A stretch of DNA of 64,000 nt from Anaerolineales bacterium (lineage in GTDB: Bacteria; Chloroflexota; Anaerolineae; Anaerolineales; Villigracilaceae): NCBI GenBank assembly GCA_019187665.1, contig JABARH010000013.1, forward strand, positions 38,389-102,388, in the 5' to 3' direction. The translations under genes were made by a program, and so were the position numbers. This document shows, piece by piece, positions 50,742 to 58,807 of the stretch. The number at the start of each line of letters is the position of its first letter. The first letter of the stretch is position 1. The notes under the pieces are model-generated. The model saw only the letters and a program-made list of their open reading frames with translations, searched no databases and was not told the DNA's origin.

Positions 50742-51368
50742 TTACCGGTCCATGAATCGGGGCAGCAAATCGCTAGCGAACATGGATGCTGTTTTTTCGA
50801 ATTCAAAACGCGTGCGCTTGACGGCGGCATGATAGGCGTATTCGAACAGGGGGCTGTTTTCGGGGGCGTCGTGATTCATGCGCGCATGCGAGTCGCGCGG
50901 CATCCACGAGACAAAGAATTTGCCGATGAACGGAACGAAGGTCAGCGCTTCGAGGGGATAGTAAAGTTTGCCGGAGCGCAAGTCTGGGCTGCGCAGAATC
51001 TCCGGTAGACCGGGATCCACTTCGGGCGGGGGAGGAGGCGTGGCGCCGGTGAAATGATCCAGCCAGAGCGAAATGTAGTTGCTGTGAGCATAAAAATCCT
51101 GCACGGTGTGGGTCAACCTGCCAAAGGCCGCCCACGCGGAGTCGCGGTCGCCGCGTTCCAGTGAGACGCGGACGAGGCGGCGCTGTTCCTCGATGTAGGC
51201 ATACGAGGCGTCGAACTGACTGCTGTCGAAATGAAAGTGATCGTGGCCGAACTGGTAGCGCAAACTGTCCTGGGCAAAATTGGCGCGCAAAATGGACTGC
51301 AAGGCGCGCGGGCCAAACGACGATTTGAGCGCGGCGATTGTGATCTCGCGATGGTATTGGATTTTCAT
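50742..51368 (-). CDS. HET-C/zinc-dependent phospholipase C-like protein
   Basis: The 208-residue protein has spaced histidines typical of the HET-C/PLC-like helical fold: YHREITIAAL, FGHDHFHFD, LTHTVQDFYAHSNYISLWLDHF and a late ARMNHDA. The THxxQDFYAHSN segment is the most diagnostic. No signal peptide is present. Phospholipase activity is an inference. A TATAAT box 6 nt before the ATG fixes the start at 51368. Confidence 0.7.
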   Translation of the reverse strand: MKIQYHREITIAALKSSFGPRALQSILRANFAQDSLRYQFGHDHFHFDSSQFDASYAYIEEQRRLVRVSLERGDRDSAWAAFGRLTHTVQDFYAHSNYISLWLDHFTGATPPPPPEVDPGLPEILRSPDLRSGKLYYPLEALTFVPFIGKFFVSWMPRDSHARMNHDAPENSPLFEYAYHAAVKRTRFEFEKTASMFASDLLPRFMDR

Positions 51369-51374
51369 TGCGCG

Positions 51375-51380
51375 ATTATA
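51375..51380 (-). promoter_or_regulatory. -10 box TATAAT, 6 nt before the HET-C-like start at 51368
   Basis: It is one half of a divergent pair of leaderless promoters; the other is at 51500-51505. Confidence 0.55.
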
Positions 51381-51499
51381 ACGGGCCGGGCGTTTCGCCG
51401 CGTGGGAGGAAACGCGCAAAGGGAGTCAGGAGAAGAAACGCCTGCGCGAATTTAACCATGCGCGTGAGTAAACCCTGTTGGTAATGCGAGCGAACAGGC

Positions 51500-51505
51500 T
51501 ATAAT
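51500..51505 (+). promoter_or_regulatory. -10 box TATAAT, 6 nt before the adenosyltransferase start at 51512
   Basis: A TTGGTA (51478-51483) 16 bp upstream can serve as -35. No ribosome site lies between box and ATG. Confidence 0.6.
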
Positions 51506-51511
51506 GACGGC

Positions 51512-52057
51512 ATGACATTTTACACTCGCAACGGAGACGACGGAACGACCGGCCTGCTGGGCGAGGGCCGCGTCACGAAGACTCACCCGCGTATCGAGGC
51601 GCTCGGCGCTCTCGACGAGGCCAGCGCGGCGCTGGGACTGGCGCGCGCGCAGACGCGCGACCCGCGCTGCGAGCCGATCTTGCGCGAAGCACAGCGCGAC
51701 CTGTACAAGGTGATGGCCGAAGTGGCCGCCACATCCGAGAATGCTGAGACGTTCCGAACCATTGACGGGGCGCGCGTGCATTGGCTGGAGGCGCAAACCG
51801 ACGCGCTTTCTGCCGCGCTCACGATGCCGCGCGAATTCATCCTGCCCGGCGATACCCCGGCGGGCGCGGCGCTTTCATTGGCGCGCGCCGTCATCCGCCG
51901 CGCGGAACGCCGCGTGGTGGAACTGGCCGAGACAAAGGATATCGAAAACGCCGCATTGGTGAGCTACTTGAACCGTCTCTCTTCGTTATGCTTCGTACTC
52001 GAACTGGTCGAAAACGCCTCGGCTGGGAAGGTCACCTCGCTGGCGAAGGGAGAGTAG
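51512..52057 (+). CDS. Cob(I)yrinic acid a,c-diamide adenosyltransferase (PduO type)
   Basis: The 181-residue protein begins YTRNGDDGTTGLLGEGRVTKTHPRIEALGALDEASAALGLAR, the ATP-binding start of PduO enzymes. It contains the helices with RRAERRVVEL and LVSYLNRLSSLCFVLELVEN, whose Arg/Asn residues form the active site. It makes adenosylcobalamin from cob(I)alamin and ATP. No cobalamin riboswitch is seen, which agrees with the leaderless promoter. Confidence 0.92.
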   Translation: MTFYTRNGDDGTTGLLGEGRVTKTHPRIEALGALDEASAALGLARAQTRDPRCEPILREAQRDLYKVMAEVAATSENAETFRTIDGARVHWLEAQTDALSAALTMPREFILPGDTPAGAALSLARAVIRRAERRVVELAETKDIENAALVSYLNRLSSLCFVLELVENASAGKVTSLAKGE

Positions 52058-52083
52058 AGACTCCGACGCTGGGGGCTTTCTGC

Positions 52084-52089
52084 TACAAT
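52084..52089 (+). promoter_or_regulatory. -10 box TACAAT, 8 nt before the comEC start at 52098
   Basis: It excludes the alternative TTG start at 52089, which would overlap the box. Confidence 0.45.
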
Positions 52090-52097
52090 TGACGCGC

Positions 52098-54716
52098 ATG
52101 ACCGTCACGCGCCCCCTCCTGCTCGTCTCGATCGGATTCCTCGGCGGGTTGATCCTCGCGCAAGCCGCGCCGTTGCCGGTCGCGGTCTGGCTGGCGCTGG
52201 CATTCGTTACCCTCCTCATTGGAATCCTCTGGCGTTTCCTGACCGCCGCGCTCGACCTCGCCTCGCTCGCCTCCCAAATTGTTTCCATCAGCCTCTTCGG
52301 AATATTTCTCTGTCTCGGCGCGGCGCGCTATCAATGGGCGATTCCAACCCCCGACGCCTTCGACCTCGCCTGGTACAACGACCGCGACTACGATGTGCGC
52401 GTCACCGGCTGGGTGACCGAACCGCCCGACGCGCGCGACACATACGCCAACCTGCGCCTGCGCGTGACCGGGCTGGACACCGGCGAAGATAAAGACCTGC
52501 AAGTGCATGGCTTGCTCCTCGTCCGCGTGGACCCGAACGAGGCGTATCAATACGGCGACGTACTGCGCCTGCGCGGGCGGCTCAAGTCTCCTCCTGAAAA
52601 CGAAGAATTTTCCTATCGCGAATACCTCGCGCGCGAGGGAATCTACTCGATCATGTCGAGCGACGAAGTGACGCGCCTGCCCGGACGCGAGGGCAACTTC
52701 TTTGCGCGCGGACTCTTCGCCCTTAAGACGCGCGCCCTCGAAACCATCTACCGCCTCTTCCCCGACCCCGAAGCTTCATTGCTCGCGGGAATCCTCCTCG
52801 GCGTGGACAACGGACTCCCCGACGATCTGCAACAAGCGTTCAAAGACACCGGCACATCGCACATCATCGCCATCTCCGGCTTTAACATTGCCATCATCGC
52901 CGAATTATTCCTCGCGCTCTTCGGCCGCGCCTTCGGCAAACGACGCGGCGCGGTCTTCGCCGGAATTGGAATCGTCTTCTATACCCTGCTCGTCGGCGCG
53001 GATGCGGCGGTGGTGCGCGCCGCCGTGATGGGAGTAACCGCCTTGTTCGCGCGTCACCTCGGACGGCGGCAGGACGGAATCAACACGCTCTTCGGCGTCG
53101 CCGCGTTGATGACTCTCTTCAACCCGCTTTACATCAGCGACGTGGGCTTTCAACTTTCCTTCGCCGCCACACTGGGACTCGTTTTGTATGCTCAACCTTT
53201 GGAAGCGCTGGTGGCGCGCTGGCTGAATCGAATGGCGGGCGCACAAGCGCGCACGGGCATAAACGCGCAAGAGACATCCGAAAGCGAAACACGCATTGCA
53301 AAAACTTCAAACTTCATCAGCAATGTTTTTCTGCTCACGCTCGCCGCACAGATCACCACCATTCCCATCATGGCATATCACTTTGGACGCCTGTCGCTGA
53401 TCTCGTTCATCGCCAACCCGTTCATCCTTCCGGCACAACCGGCTGTGATGATCCTCGGCGGACTGGCGGACATGCTCGGTATGCTCTTCGAGCCGCTCGG
53501 TCAAGCCGCCGCCTACATTGCCTGGCCCTTCGTGGCATACACCATCCATGCCGTGGAATTATTCGGCGGAGTCTCGTGGGCGGCGCGCTCCGTCGAGTTT
53601 CCATTTTGGGCAGTCATCCTCTGGTACGCCGTCCTGCTCGGCTTGACCTTTGCAGGACCTCATTTAAAGGAACTGATGGATACCATGAACACGCGCTTCC
53701 CAAAAATCCCCATCTGGGCGGTGATCTCCGGTTTAACGATCCTCGTCATCCTCATCTGGCGTTCCGCGCTCGCCACCCCGGACGGCAAACTGCACATCAC
53801 CTTCCTCGACGTGGGCTCCTCCGACGCGATCCTGATCCAGACTCCCTCCGGCGGAACCGTGCTGGTGAACGGCGGCGAAAGCATTTCGCAGTTATCGAGT
53901 CAACTCGGCGCGCGCCTGCCGTTATTCAACCGCAAGATTGACTGGCTGATCGTCGCCTCCACGCAGGAGAATCAGGTCAACGCCCTGCCGCGTTTGGTGG
54001 AACGCTACCCGCCGGCGGATGTGCTTTGGGCTGGCAACGTCGAAGCCTCCTTCCCGTCGCGGACGCTTGAAGCGTGGCTGACCGAACACGAGACGCGCAT
54101 CACGCGCGCAGAAAAAGACCAGGTCCTCGATCTCGGCGGCGGCGCGACCTTGACCGTGGTCACATCAAATCCGCGCGGCGCGATCCTGCTGATCGAATAC
54201 GAGGGTTTCCGCGCCTTGCTTCCGATCGGCATGGATTTCGATTCTCTGACCGAACTTGGCTTCGGCGCGGAACTCGAACCGGTCAACCTGCTCCTGCTCG
54301 CCGACTCGGGACTCGGTCACTTGAATCCCGAAGAATGGATCGCCCGCCTTGACCCGCAACTCGTGGTGTTGAGCGTTGCCGCCGACGACTTCAACAACCT
54401 GCCCGACGAATCGGTGTTGGAGACCGTGGGCGGGCGCACGCTGCTCCGCACCGATGTGAACGGCTGGATCGAGATCGTCACCGACGGGACGCAGGTTTGG
54501 GTCGAAGCGCAACGCGGCGGACCGCCTCCCACCTTTACGCCGACCGTCGAATCTTCAGCGACGGTGGATCCGTTTTTAACATTCCCACCCGAAACAAGCG
54601 ACGAATTTATCACAGAGGAACCCTCGGCAAGCGAAACGCCCGACCCGTTCTTCCCATCCTTCTCCACGCCCACGCCGGAATTCATTCTGCCGCCTTTCCC
54701 GACCGCTTCGCCATGA
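52098..54716 (+). CDS. comEC: ComEC/Rec2-family competence protein with a degenerate metallo-beta-lactamase domain
   Basis: The 872-residue protein has an N-terminal OB-like region (GDVLRLRGRLKSPPENEEFSYREYLAREGIYSIM), the competence membrane domain (LLAGILLGVDNGLPDDLQQAFKDTGTSHIIAISGFNIAII, FQLSFAATLGLVL) and a C-terminal MBL-like domain. The MBL part starts normally (FLDVGSSDAILIQTPSGGTVLVNGGE), but the H-x-H-x-D-H zinc loop is replaced by ASTQENQVNAL, so the presumed nuclease site is missing. A Thr/Pro/Ser-rich tail of about 60 residues closes it. It should form the DNA-uptake channel; processing of the non-transported strand would need another nuclease. Confidence 0.85.
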   Translation: MTVTRPLLLVSIGFLGGLILAQAAPLPVAVWLALAFVTLLIGILWRFLTAALDLASLASQIVSISLFGIFLCLGAARYQWAIPTPDAFDLAWYNDRDYDVRVTGWVTEPPDARDTYANLRLRVTGLDTGEDKDLQVHGLLLVRVDPNEAYQYGDVLRLRGRLKSPPENEEFSYREYLAREGIYSIMSSDEVTRLPGREGNFFARGLFALKTRALETIYRLFPDPEASLLAGILLGVDNGLPDDLQQAFKDTGTSHIIAISGFNIAIIAELFLALFGRAFGKRRGAVFAGIGIVFYTLLVGADAAVVRAAVMGVTALFARHLGRRQDGINTLFGVAALMTLFNPLYISDVGFQLSFAATLGLVLYAQPLEALVARWLNRMAGAQARTGINAQETSESETRIAKTSNFISNVFLLTLAAQITTIPIMAYHFGRLSLISFIANPFILPAQPAVMILGGLADMLGMLFEPLGQAAAYIAWPFVAYTIHAVELFGGVSWAARSVEFPFWAVILWYAVLLGLTFAGPHLKELMDTMNTRFPKIPIWAVISGLTILVILIWRSALATPDGKLHITFLDVGSSDAILIQTPSGGTVLVNGGESISQLSSQLGARLPLFNRKIDWLIVASTQENQVNALPRLVERYPPADVLWAGNVEASFPSRTLEAWLTEHETRITRAEKDQVLDLGGGATLTVVTSNPRGAILLIEYEGFRALLPIGMDFDSLTELGFGAELEPVNLLLLADSGLGHLNPEEWIARLDPQLVVLSVAADDFNNLPDESVLETVGGRTLLRTDVNGWIEIVTDGTQVWVEAQRGGPPPTFTPTVESSATVDPFLTFPPETSDEFITEEPSASETPDPFFPSFSTPTPEFILPPFPTASP

Positions 54717-54773
54717 CCACCGGCGGGTTATCCCTTTTGCCGCCCCGCCGCGCAGATTCAATTGGAGATTAAC

Positions 54774-55166
54774 ATGGACAATCTGACTCTGACCGTCTCA
54801 CGCCCCTCCGCCGCTGTCACCGTCCTGCACCTGCAAGGGCGCGTCGACTCTGCCAGCGAAAACCTCGTGCGCGAACAAGCCACCCGCCTGCACAGCGAAG
54901 GCGCGCGCCATCTCCTGCTCGACCTGACACAGGTGGATTACATTTCCAGCGCGGGACTGCGCGCCATCCACGTCCTCTACAAACTGTTCACGCCCGCCGA
55001 AGAGATCAAAGCCTGGAAGCCGGATGGCGATGTTTACAAATCCCCGTATTTCAAACTGCTCTGCCCCTCGCCGCAAATCTACGGCGTGTTGAACCTGGCG
55101 GGCTTTTTGCACAACATCCCCTTCTTCACCAATCTTAACGACGCGCTCGAGTCGTTCGGGCAGTAG
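54774..55166 (+). CDS. STAS-domain protein, second paralogue
   Basis: The 130-residue protein has VLHLQGRVDSASENL, then HLLLDLTQVDYISSAGLRAIHVLYKLF with the phosphorylatable Ser in ISSAG, an insertion (TPAEEIKAWKPDGDVYKSP) and VLNLAGFLHNIPFFTNLNDALESF. It follows the same plan as 13502-13912, including the insertion in the same place. It is 57 nt behind comEC and may be cotranscribed. Confidence 0.85.
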   Translation: MDNLTLTVSRPSAAVTVLHLQGRVDSASENLVREQATRLHSEGARHLLLDLTQVDYISSAGLRAIHVLYKLFTPAEEIKAWKPDGDVYKSPYFKLLCPSPQIYGVLNLAGFLHNIPFFTNLNDALESFGQ

Positions 55167-55250
55167 CGTAAATCCGCGCCGGCTGCGGGTGCGGGAAATT
55201 TGCGACAGCGATAGGCGCTGGGCCGCATTGGAAAATCTACCCGCGTGTTC

Positions 55251-55346
55251 TCTACCGTATGAGAAGACTGTTACCGCAAAGCACGCTAAGGCCGCCAAGT
55301 TAAAAAGGTTTTCTTTGCGGGCTTAGCGGTGTAAGTGTACGGTAGA
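55251..55346. repeat. Repeat D, copy 3: 96-bp MITE-like element
   Basis: Terminal inverted repeats TCTACCGTA (55251-55259) and TACGGTAGA (55338-55346) match those of copy 2 in the metal transporter operon. The interior contains TTACCGCAAAGCACGCTAAG (55271-55290), whose exact complement is at 28216-28235. The remainder of the gap 55167-55533 shows no gene; TATAGGAGAG before 55534 is the ribosome site of msrP. Confidence 0.7.
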
Positions 55347-55533
55347 AAGTCCGCGTGGGTGGTCTCCGGCCGGGGGCAGGCAACGCTTTATTCCGGCGAG
55401 TCCGTTCAACGTTACGGAAGAGGCGCATTGTTTTCATTCAGCAAACCCTAATCTGTTTGTAAGTCGTGATTAAGGAAGAAACAGGAGAATCGCATCATCT
55501 CGCTTTTATCGTTATTTTATAGGAGAGAGAGTC

Positions 55534-56454
55534 ATGTCACCCTTCCAATCCAATATCCCTTCGTCTGAGATCACACCCAAAGAGGTTTTCCTCTCGCGGC
55601 GCGATGTGTTAAAAGCGGCTGGGTTCGCCGGGCTGGGCGCGTTGCTGGCGGCGTGCGCTCCACAGGCAGTCTCATCCTCCGGCGCGCAGGCGGCTCCGCC
55701 GGACGTGCCCAACTCGCTCGAGGACATTTCCAATTACAACAACTATTATGAGTTCACTGTGGATAAAGCGCGTGTGGCTCCGCTTGCCAAGGATTTCACG
55801 TCGCGCCCGTGGACGGTGGAAGTGGGCGGACTGGTCAACAATCCGAAGACGTATGACGTGGACGAGCTGATTAAAAAATTCCAACCGGAGGAGCGCATCT
55901 ACCGTCTGCGTTGTGTCGAGGCGTGGAGCATGGTCATTCCGTGGATGGGTTTCCCGCTCGCCAAACTGCTCGCCGAAGTGGAGCCAGCCTCCGACGCAAA
56001 ATATGTCGCCTTTGAAACGATCTACGACCCGGATCAAATGCCGGGGCAGAAGAGTCCGCTCTTCCCGTGGCCCTATCGCGAGGGGTTGCGCATGGACGAG
56101 GCAATGAACGATCTCGCGATCCTCGCCACCGGCTTGTATGGCGACCTGCTCCCGAATCAAAACGGCGCGCCGATCCGCCTGGTCGTGCCGTGGAAGTATG
56201 GATTTAAATCCATCAAGGGCATCGTCCGCATTGAACTGACGAATGAAGAACCTGCCACGCTATGGTCGTCCGCCTCGCCGAACGAATATGGTTTCTATGC
56301 CAACGTCAACCCGAACGTGTCGCACCCGCGCTGGTCGCAAGCCAGCGAGCGTCGCATCGGCGAGTTGACCCGCCGCCCCACGTTGATGTTCAACGGATAT
56401 GCCGAACAGGTGGCGCATCTTTACGAAGGCATGGACCTGGCGAAGAATTATTGA
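55534..56454 (+). CDS. msrP: Protein-methionine-sulfoxide reductase catalytic subunit MsrP (molybdopterin, Tat-exported)
   Basis: The 306-residue protein has a Tat signal ([21 protein letters not shown]) with a possible lipobox (LAAC). The mature part has the sulfite-oxidase fold: [44 protein letters not shown] (Cys is the molybdenum ligand) and [19 protein letters not shown]. It repairs oxidised methionine in exported proteins with electrons from MsrQ. The partner gene follows after a 225-bp repeat array. Confidence 0.93.
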   Translation: MSPFQSNIPSSEITPKEVFLSRRDVLKAAGFAGLGALLAACAPQAVSSSGAQAAPPDVPNSLEDISNYNNYYEFTVDKARVAPLAKDFTSRPWTVEVGGLVNNPKTYDVDELIKKFQPEERIYRLRCVEAWSMVIPWMGFPLAKLLAEVEPASDAKYVAFETIYDPDQMPGQKSPLFPWPYREGLRMDEAMNDLAILATGLYGDLLPNQNGAPIRLVVPWKYGFKSIKGIVRIELTNEEPATLWSSASPNEYGFYANVNPNVSHPRWSQASERRIGELTRRPTLMFNGYAEQVAHLYEGMDLAKNY

Positions 56455-56462
56455 GCGGGTAG

Positions 56463-56660
56463 GTACACAGGTACACACGTAGACAGGTAGACAGGTACAC
56501 ACGTAGACAGGTACACAGGTACACACGTAGACAGGTAGACAGGTAGACAGGTACACAGGTACACACGTAGACAGGTAGACAGGTACACAGGTAGAAAATG
56601 ATCAGTAACTTGTAACTTGTAACTCGTAACTCGTAACTCGTAACTCGTATCCCGTATCCC
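56463..56660 (+). repeat. Tandem array 7: seventeen 8-bp units then eight 7-bp units between msrP and msrQ
   Basis: 8-mers (56463-56598): GTACACAG, GTACACAC and GTAGACAG. 7-mers (56605-56660): GTAACTT (two), GTAACTC (four) and GTATCCC (two). The array starts 8 nt after the msrP stop and ends 19 nt before the msrQ start. Confidence 0.92.
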
Positions 56661-56679
56661 TTCTCCCTCACACCTCCCC

Positions 56680-57348
56680 ATGCCCTCCCTCAAACGCTAC
56701 ACCCCGCTCCAAATTTTCATGCACGCCGCCGCCTCGTTCCCACTCGTGCGGCTGGTCTTCGAGGCGTTCACCGGCGGGCTGACTGCGAATCCGATTCAGC
56801 ACATTGAGCAACGCACGGGGCGCGCCGCGCTGACTCTGCTGATCCTCGCGCTGGCGGTCACACCGCTCAACACGCTCTTCGGCTGGAGCGAGTTGATCAA
56901 ACGCCGCCGCGCGCTGGGACTCTATGCATTCCTGTACGCGTGCGTGCATGTGATCATTTTCCTCAACCTCGATTATGGACTCGCCTGGAGTCTGATCGTC
57001 CAGACTGTTTTTGAAAAGCCCTACATTCTGCTGGGCGCTGCCGCCTTTCTGTTGTTGATTCCACTGGCGGTCACCTCCTTCGATGTTTGGAAAGCGCGCC
57101 TCGGGAAACGCTGGAAATATCTGCACATGCTTCTCTATTTCATCGTGCCGATCGCGACACTGCATTACGCGTGGGGGAAAAAGGGAGACTTCTTCCACTT
57201 CAGCGGCGAGGTGGGGCGGCCCTGGGCCTATGCGATCGTCTTCATTATGTTGATGATCCTGCGCATCCCCGCGGTGCGTCGCTTCTTCGCCTCCCTGCGG
57301 ACCCGCCTCCGGCTCCCGTTTTCGATCAACAAGCCCCAGGCTTCTTAA
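56680..57348 (+). CDS. msrQ: MsrQ, heme-binding membrane subunit of the methionine sulfoxide reductase
   Basis: The 222-residue protein has about six helices of the ferric-reductase-like transmembrane type. Conserved histidines for heme are seen in FMHAAASFP, YACVHVIIF, YLHMLLYFIVP and LHYAWGKKG, and GRAALTLLILALAVTPL is a family signature. It passes electrons from the quinone pool or flavin to MsrP. No ribosome site is apparent after array 7. Confidence 0.92.
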   Translation: MPSLKRYTPLQIFMHAAASFPLVRLVFEAFTGGLTANPIQHIEQRTGRAALTLLILALAVTPLNTLFGWSELIKRRRALGLYAFLYACVHVIIFLNLDYGLAWSLIVQTVFEKPYILLGAAAFLLLIPLAVTSFDVWKARLGKRWKYLHMLLYFIVPIATLHYAWGKKGDFFHFSGEVGRPWAYAIVFIMLMILRIPAVRRFFASLRTRLRLPFSINKPQAS

Positions 57349-57352
57349 TCTA

Positions 57353-57387
57353 ACCCGGGTCCTCTCCCTTTGAGAGAGGACCCGGGT
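57353..57387. terminator. Perfect 14-bp stem hairpin after msrQ
   Basis: ACCCGGGTCCTCTC (57353-57366) pairs exactly with GAGAGGACCCGGGT (57374-57387) around a 7-nt loop, 5 nt after the msrQ stop. There is no T-run, so it may work with Rho, as an RNA 3' end, or be a repeat. The remaining 170 bp to the next gene show nothing. Confidence 0.5.
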
Positions 57388-57556
57388 GAGGGTGCACAAG
57401 ATGAGTCAATCTCAATGTCAGTTCGGGATAAGGAAAACGCGCCTTGCCCGCCCAGAGAGCGCATTTTACACTCAAACCATTCGATTCATTCGGCATTCTC
57501 TAGCGCTGATGAAGCGAAGCCCTGAATATTAAAGATGGCCTCGGTCCTGCCTCTGG

Positions 57557-57781
57557 CTAAAAGATTCCGCGCAGGGTGAGCAGGAAACCCACGATGGCGA
57601 GTGGAATCCCCACGATCGCGCCAACCACCGTGAGGCTGGCGAGGATTCCGGCCAGCATCAACGCGAGGCCGAGAATGACCGCCACGAGGCGCCCGGTCAG
57701 AGTCACAATGGCAGCGATGAGTTTCCAGAGGGCCACGAACGGCCAGAGATACCAGGGGGTGCGAGTCTTTGCCTGTGTCAT
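57557..57781 (-). CDS. Small membrane protein (74 residues)
   Basis: Two long hydrophobic helices (LWKLIAAIVTLTGRLVAVILGLALMLAGILASL and VVGAIVGIPLAIVGFLLTL) follow a short polar N-terminus (MTQAKTRTPWYLWPF). AAAGGAG precedes the ATG. Family not recognised; it is divergent from the DsbA-like gene. Confidence 0.7.
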   Translation of the reverse strand: MTQAKTRTPWYLWPFVALWKLIAAIVTLTGRLVAVILGLALMLAGILASLTVVGAIVGIPLAIVGFLLTLRGIF

Positions 57782-57842
57782 ATTGTCTCCTTTACCAATC
57801 CATACGCTTATATCCGATTAAGGATGCGCGAAAAAACGAGGA

Positions 57843-57848
57843 TATAAT
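57843..57848 (+). promoter_or_regulatory. -10 box TATAAT, 7 nt before the DsbA-like start at 57856
   Basis: It gives a leaderless start and rules out the in-frame ATG at 57769, which lies upstream of the box. Confidence 0.55.
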
Positions 57849-57855
57849 CCAGCGC

Positions 57856-58578
57856 ATGGATGAACAAATTGCCCCACCCCCTGATACAGTCACGTTCAAG
57901 CGCACCCATTTCTACACGGTGATGGTGGTGATCGCGTTTTGCGCCGGTATTCTCGTCGGTTACATGGCGTGGGGGCGCGGGAGCCGGGCGGTGGCCGCGC
58001 AGCCTGCCGCCCAGCAACCACAAGCCGCCGCGCCGACGTATCGCCGCTACGATATCCCAACGGAGGGATCGTACAGCCTTGGTCCGCAGGATGCGCCCAT
58101 CACGATCGTCGAATTCAGCGATTATCAATGCCCGTTCTGTGTCCGCTGGCACGATCAAGTATATGAACAGTTGATGGCCGCCTATCCCGGCAAGATCCGC
58201 TTCGTGTATCGGCACCTGCCGCTGACCTCTATTCATCCCGAGGCCCTGCCCGCGGCCGAAGCCGCCATGTGCGCCGGTGAACAGAATGCCTACTGGCAAT
58301 ATCACGAGCGTCTGTTCGCCAACCAGCAATCGCTCGGCGAGAATCTCTACGATCAGATCGCGGCGGATATCGGCCTCAACGTGGACGCGTTCAACTCCTG
58401 CCGCACCACTCACAAATACCAGGCGCAGATCCAGGCCGATATGGATTTTGCCATCGGGCTGGGAGTTCAATCCACACCCACCTTCTTCATCAACGGGCTG
58501 GCCATGGTCGGCGCGCAGCCGCTCACCACCTTCACCCAGTTGATAGATAAAGAACTGGCCGGGGAAATCCCGCAGTAG
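57856..58578 (+). CDS. DsbA-family thiol-disulfide oxidoreductase, membrane-anchored
   Basis: The 240-residue protein has an N-terminal membrane helix (about 18-37, FYTVMVVIAFCAGILVGYMAW), an Ala/Gln linker and a thioredoxin-like domain: APITIVEFSDYQCPFCVRWHD with the CPFC active site, then the DsbA helical insertion and cis-Pro VQSTPTFFINGLAMVGAQP. It would form or isomerise disulfides in exported proteins. A terminator follows 5 nt after the stop. Confidence 0.9.
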   Translation: MDEQIAPPPDTVTFKRTHFYTVMVVIAFCAGILVGYMAWGRGSRAVAAQPAAQQPQAAAPTYRRYDIPTEGSYSLGPQDAPITIVEFSDYQCPFCVRWHDQVYEQLMAAYPGKIRFVYRHLPLTSIHPEALPAAEAAMCAGEQNAYWQYHERLFANQQSLGENLYDQIAADIGLNVDAFNSCRTTHKYQAQIQADMDFAIGLGVQSTPTFFINGLAMVGAQPLTTFTQLIDKELAGEIPQ

Positions 58579-58582
58579 CATC

Positions 58583-58613
58583 AAAAAGAGCGGGCCTCCG
58601 GCTCGCTCTTTTT
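58583..58613 (+). terminator. Intrinsic terminator after the DsbA-like gene
   Basis: AAAAAGAGCG (58583-58592) pairs with CGCTCTTTTT (58604-58613), ending in a T-run. Confidence 0.85.
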
Positions 58614-58623
58614 ATTTAACGGA

Positions 58624-58708
58624 TGGTACGCAGTTTCAGCGCCGCAGCTTTCAAATTGCCTCGAGGAGCGTACGATGAATCTTACGGCGCTGCGTAAGGT
58701 GAGTTAAC
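58624..58708 (+). repeat. Repeat B, copy 4
   Basis: TGGTACGCAGTTTCAGCGCC at the left and CTGCGTAAGGTGAGTTAA at the right match copies 2 and 3; the centre (GTACGATGAATCTTACGGC) has compensating changes that keep some pairing. Confidence 0.7.
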
Positions 58709-58807
58709 CAGACCTGCGCCTGCCTGTAAAATTGGCGCAACAGAGCGCCTTTTACGCTCAACATTACTGTACCGTTCGAGTCGCCTCCCACTCAAGGATC
58801 CCGTTTC

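Noticed and set aside
51381..51499. Cobalamin riboswitch before the adenosyltransferase gene
   Set aside because: The gene appears leaderless, and the 130-bp divergent gap has no room for or trace of the conserved cobalamin-riboswitch core.
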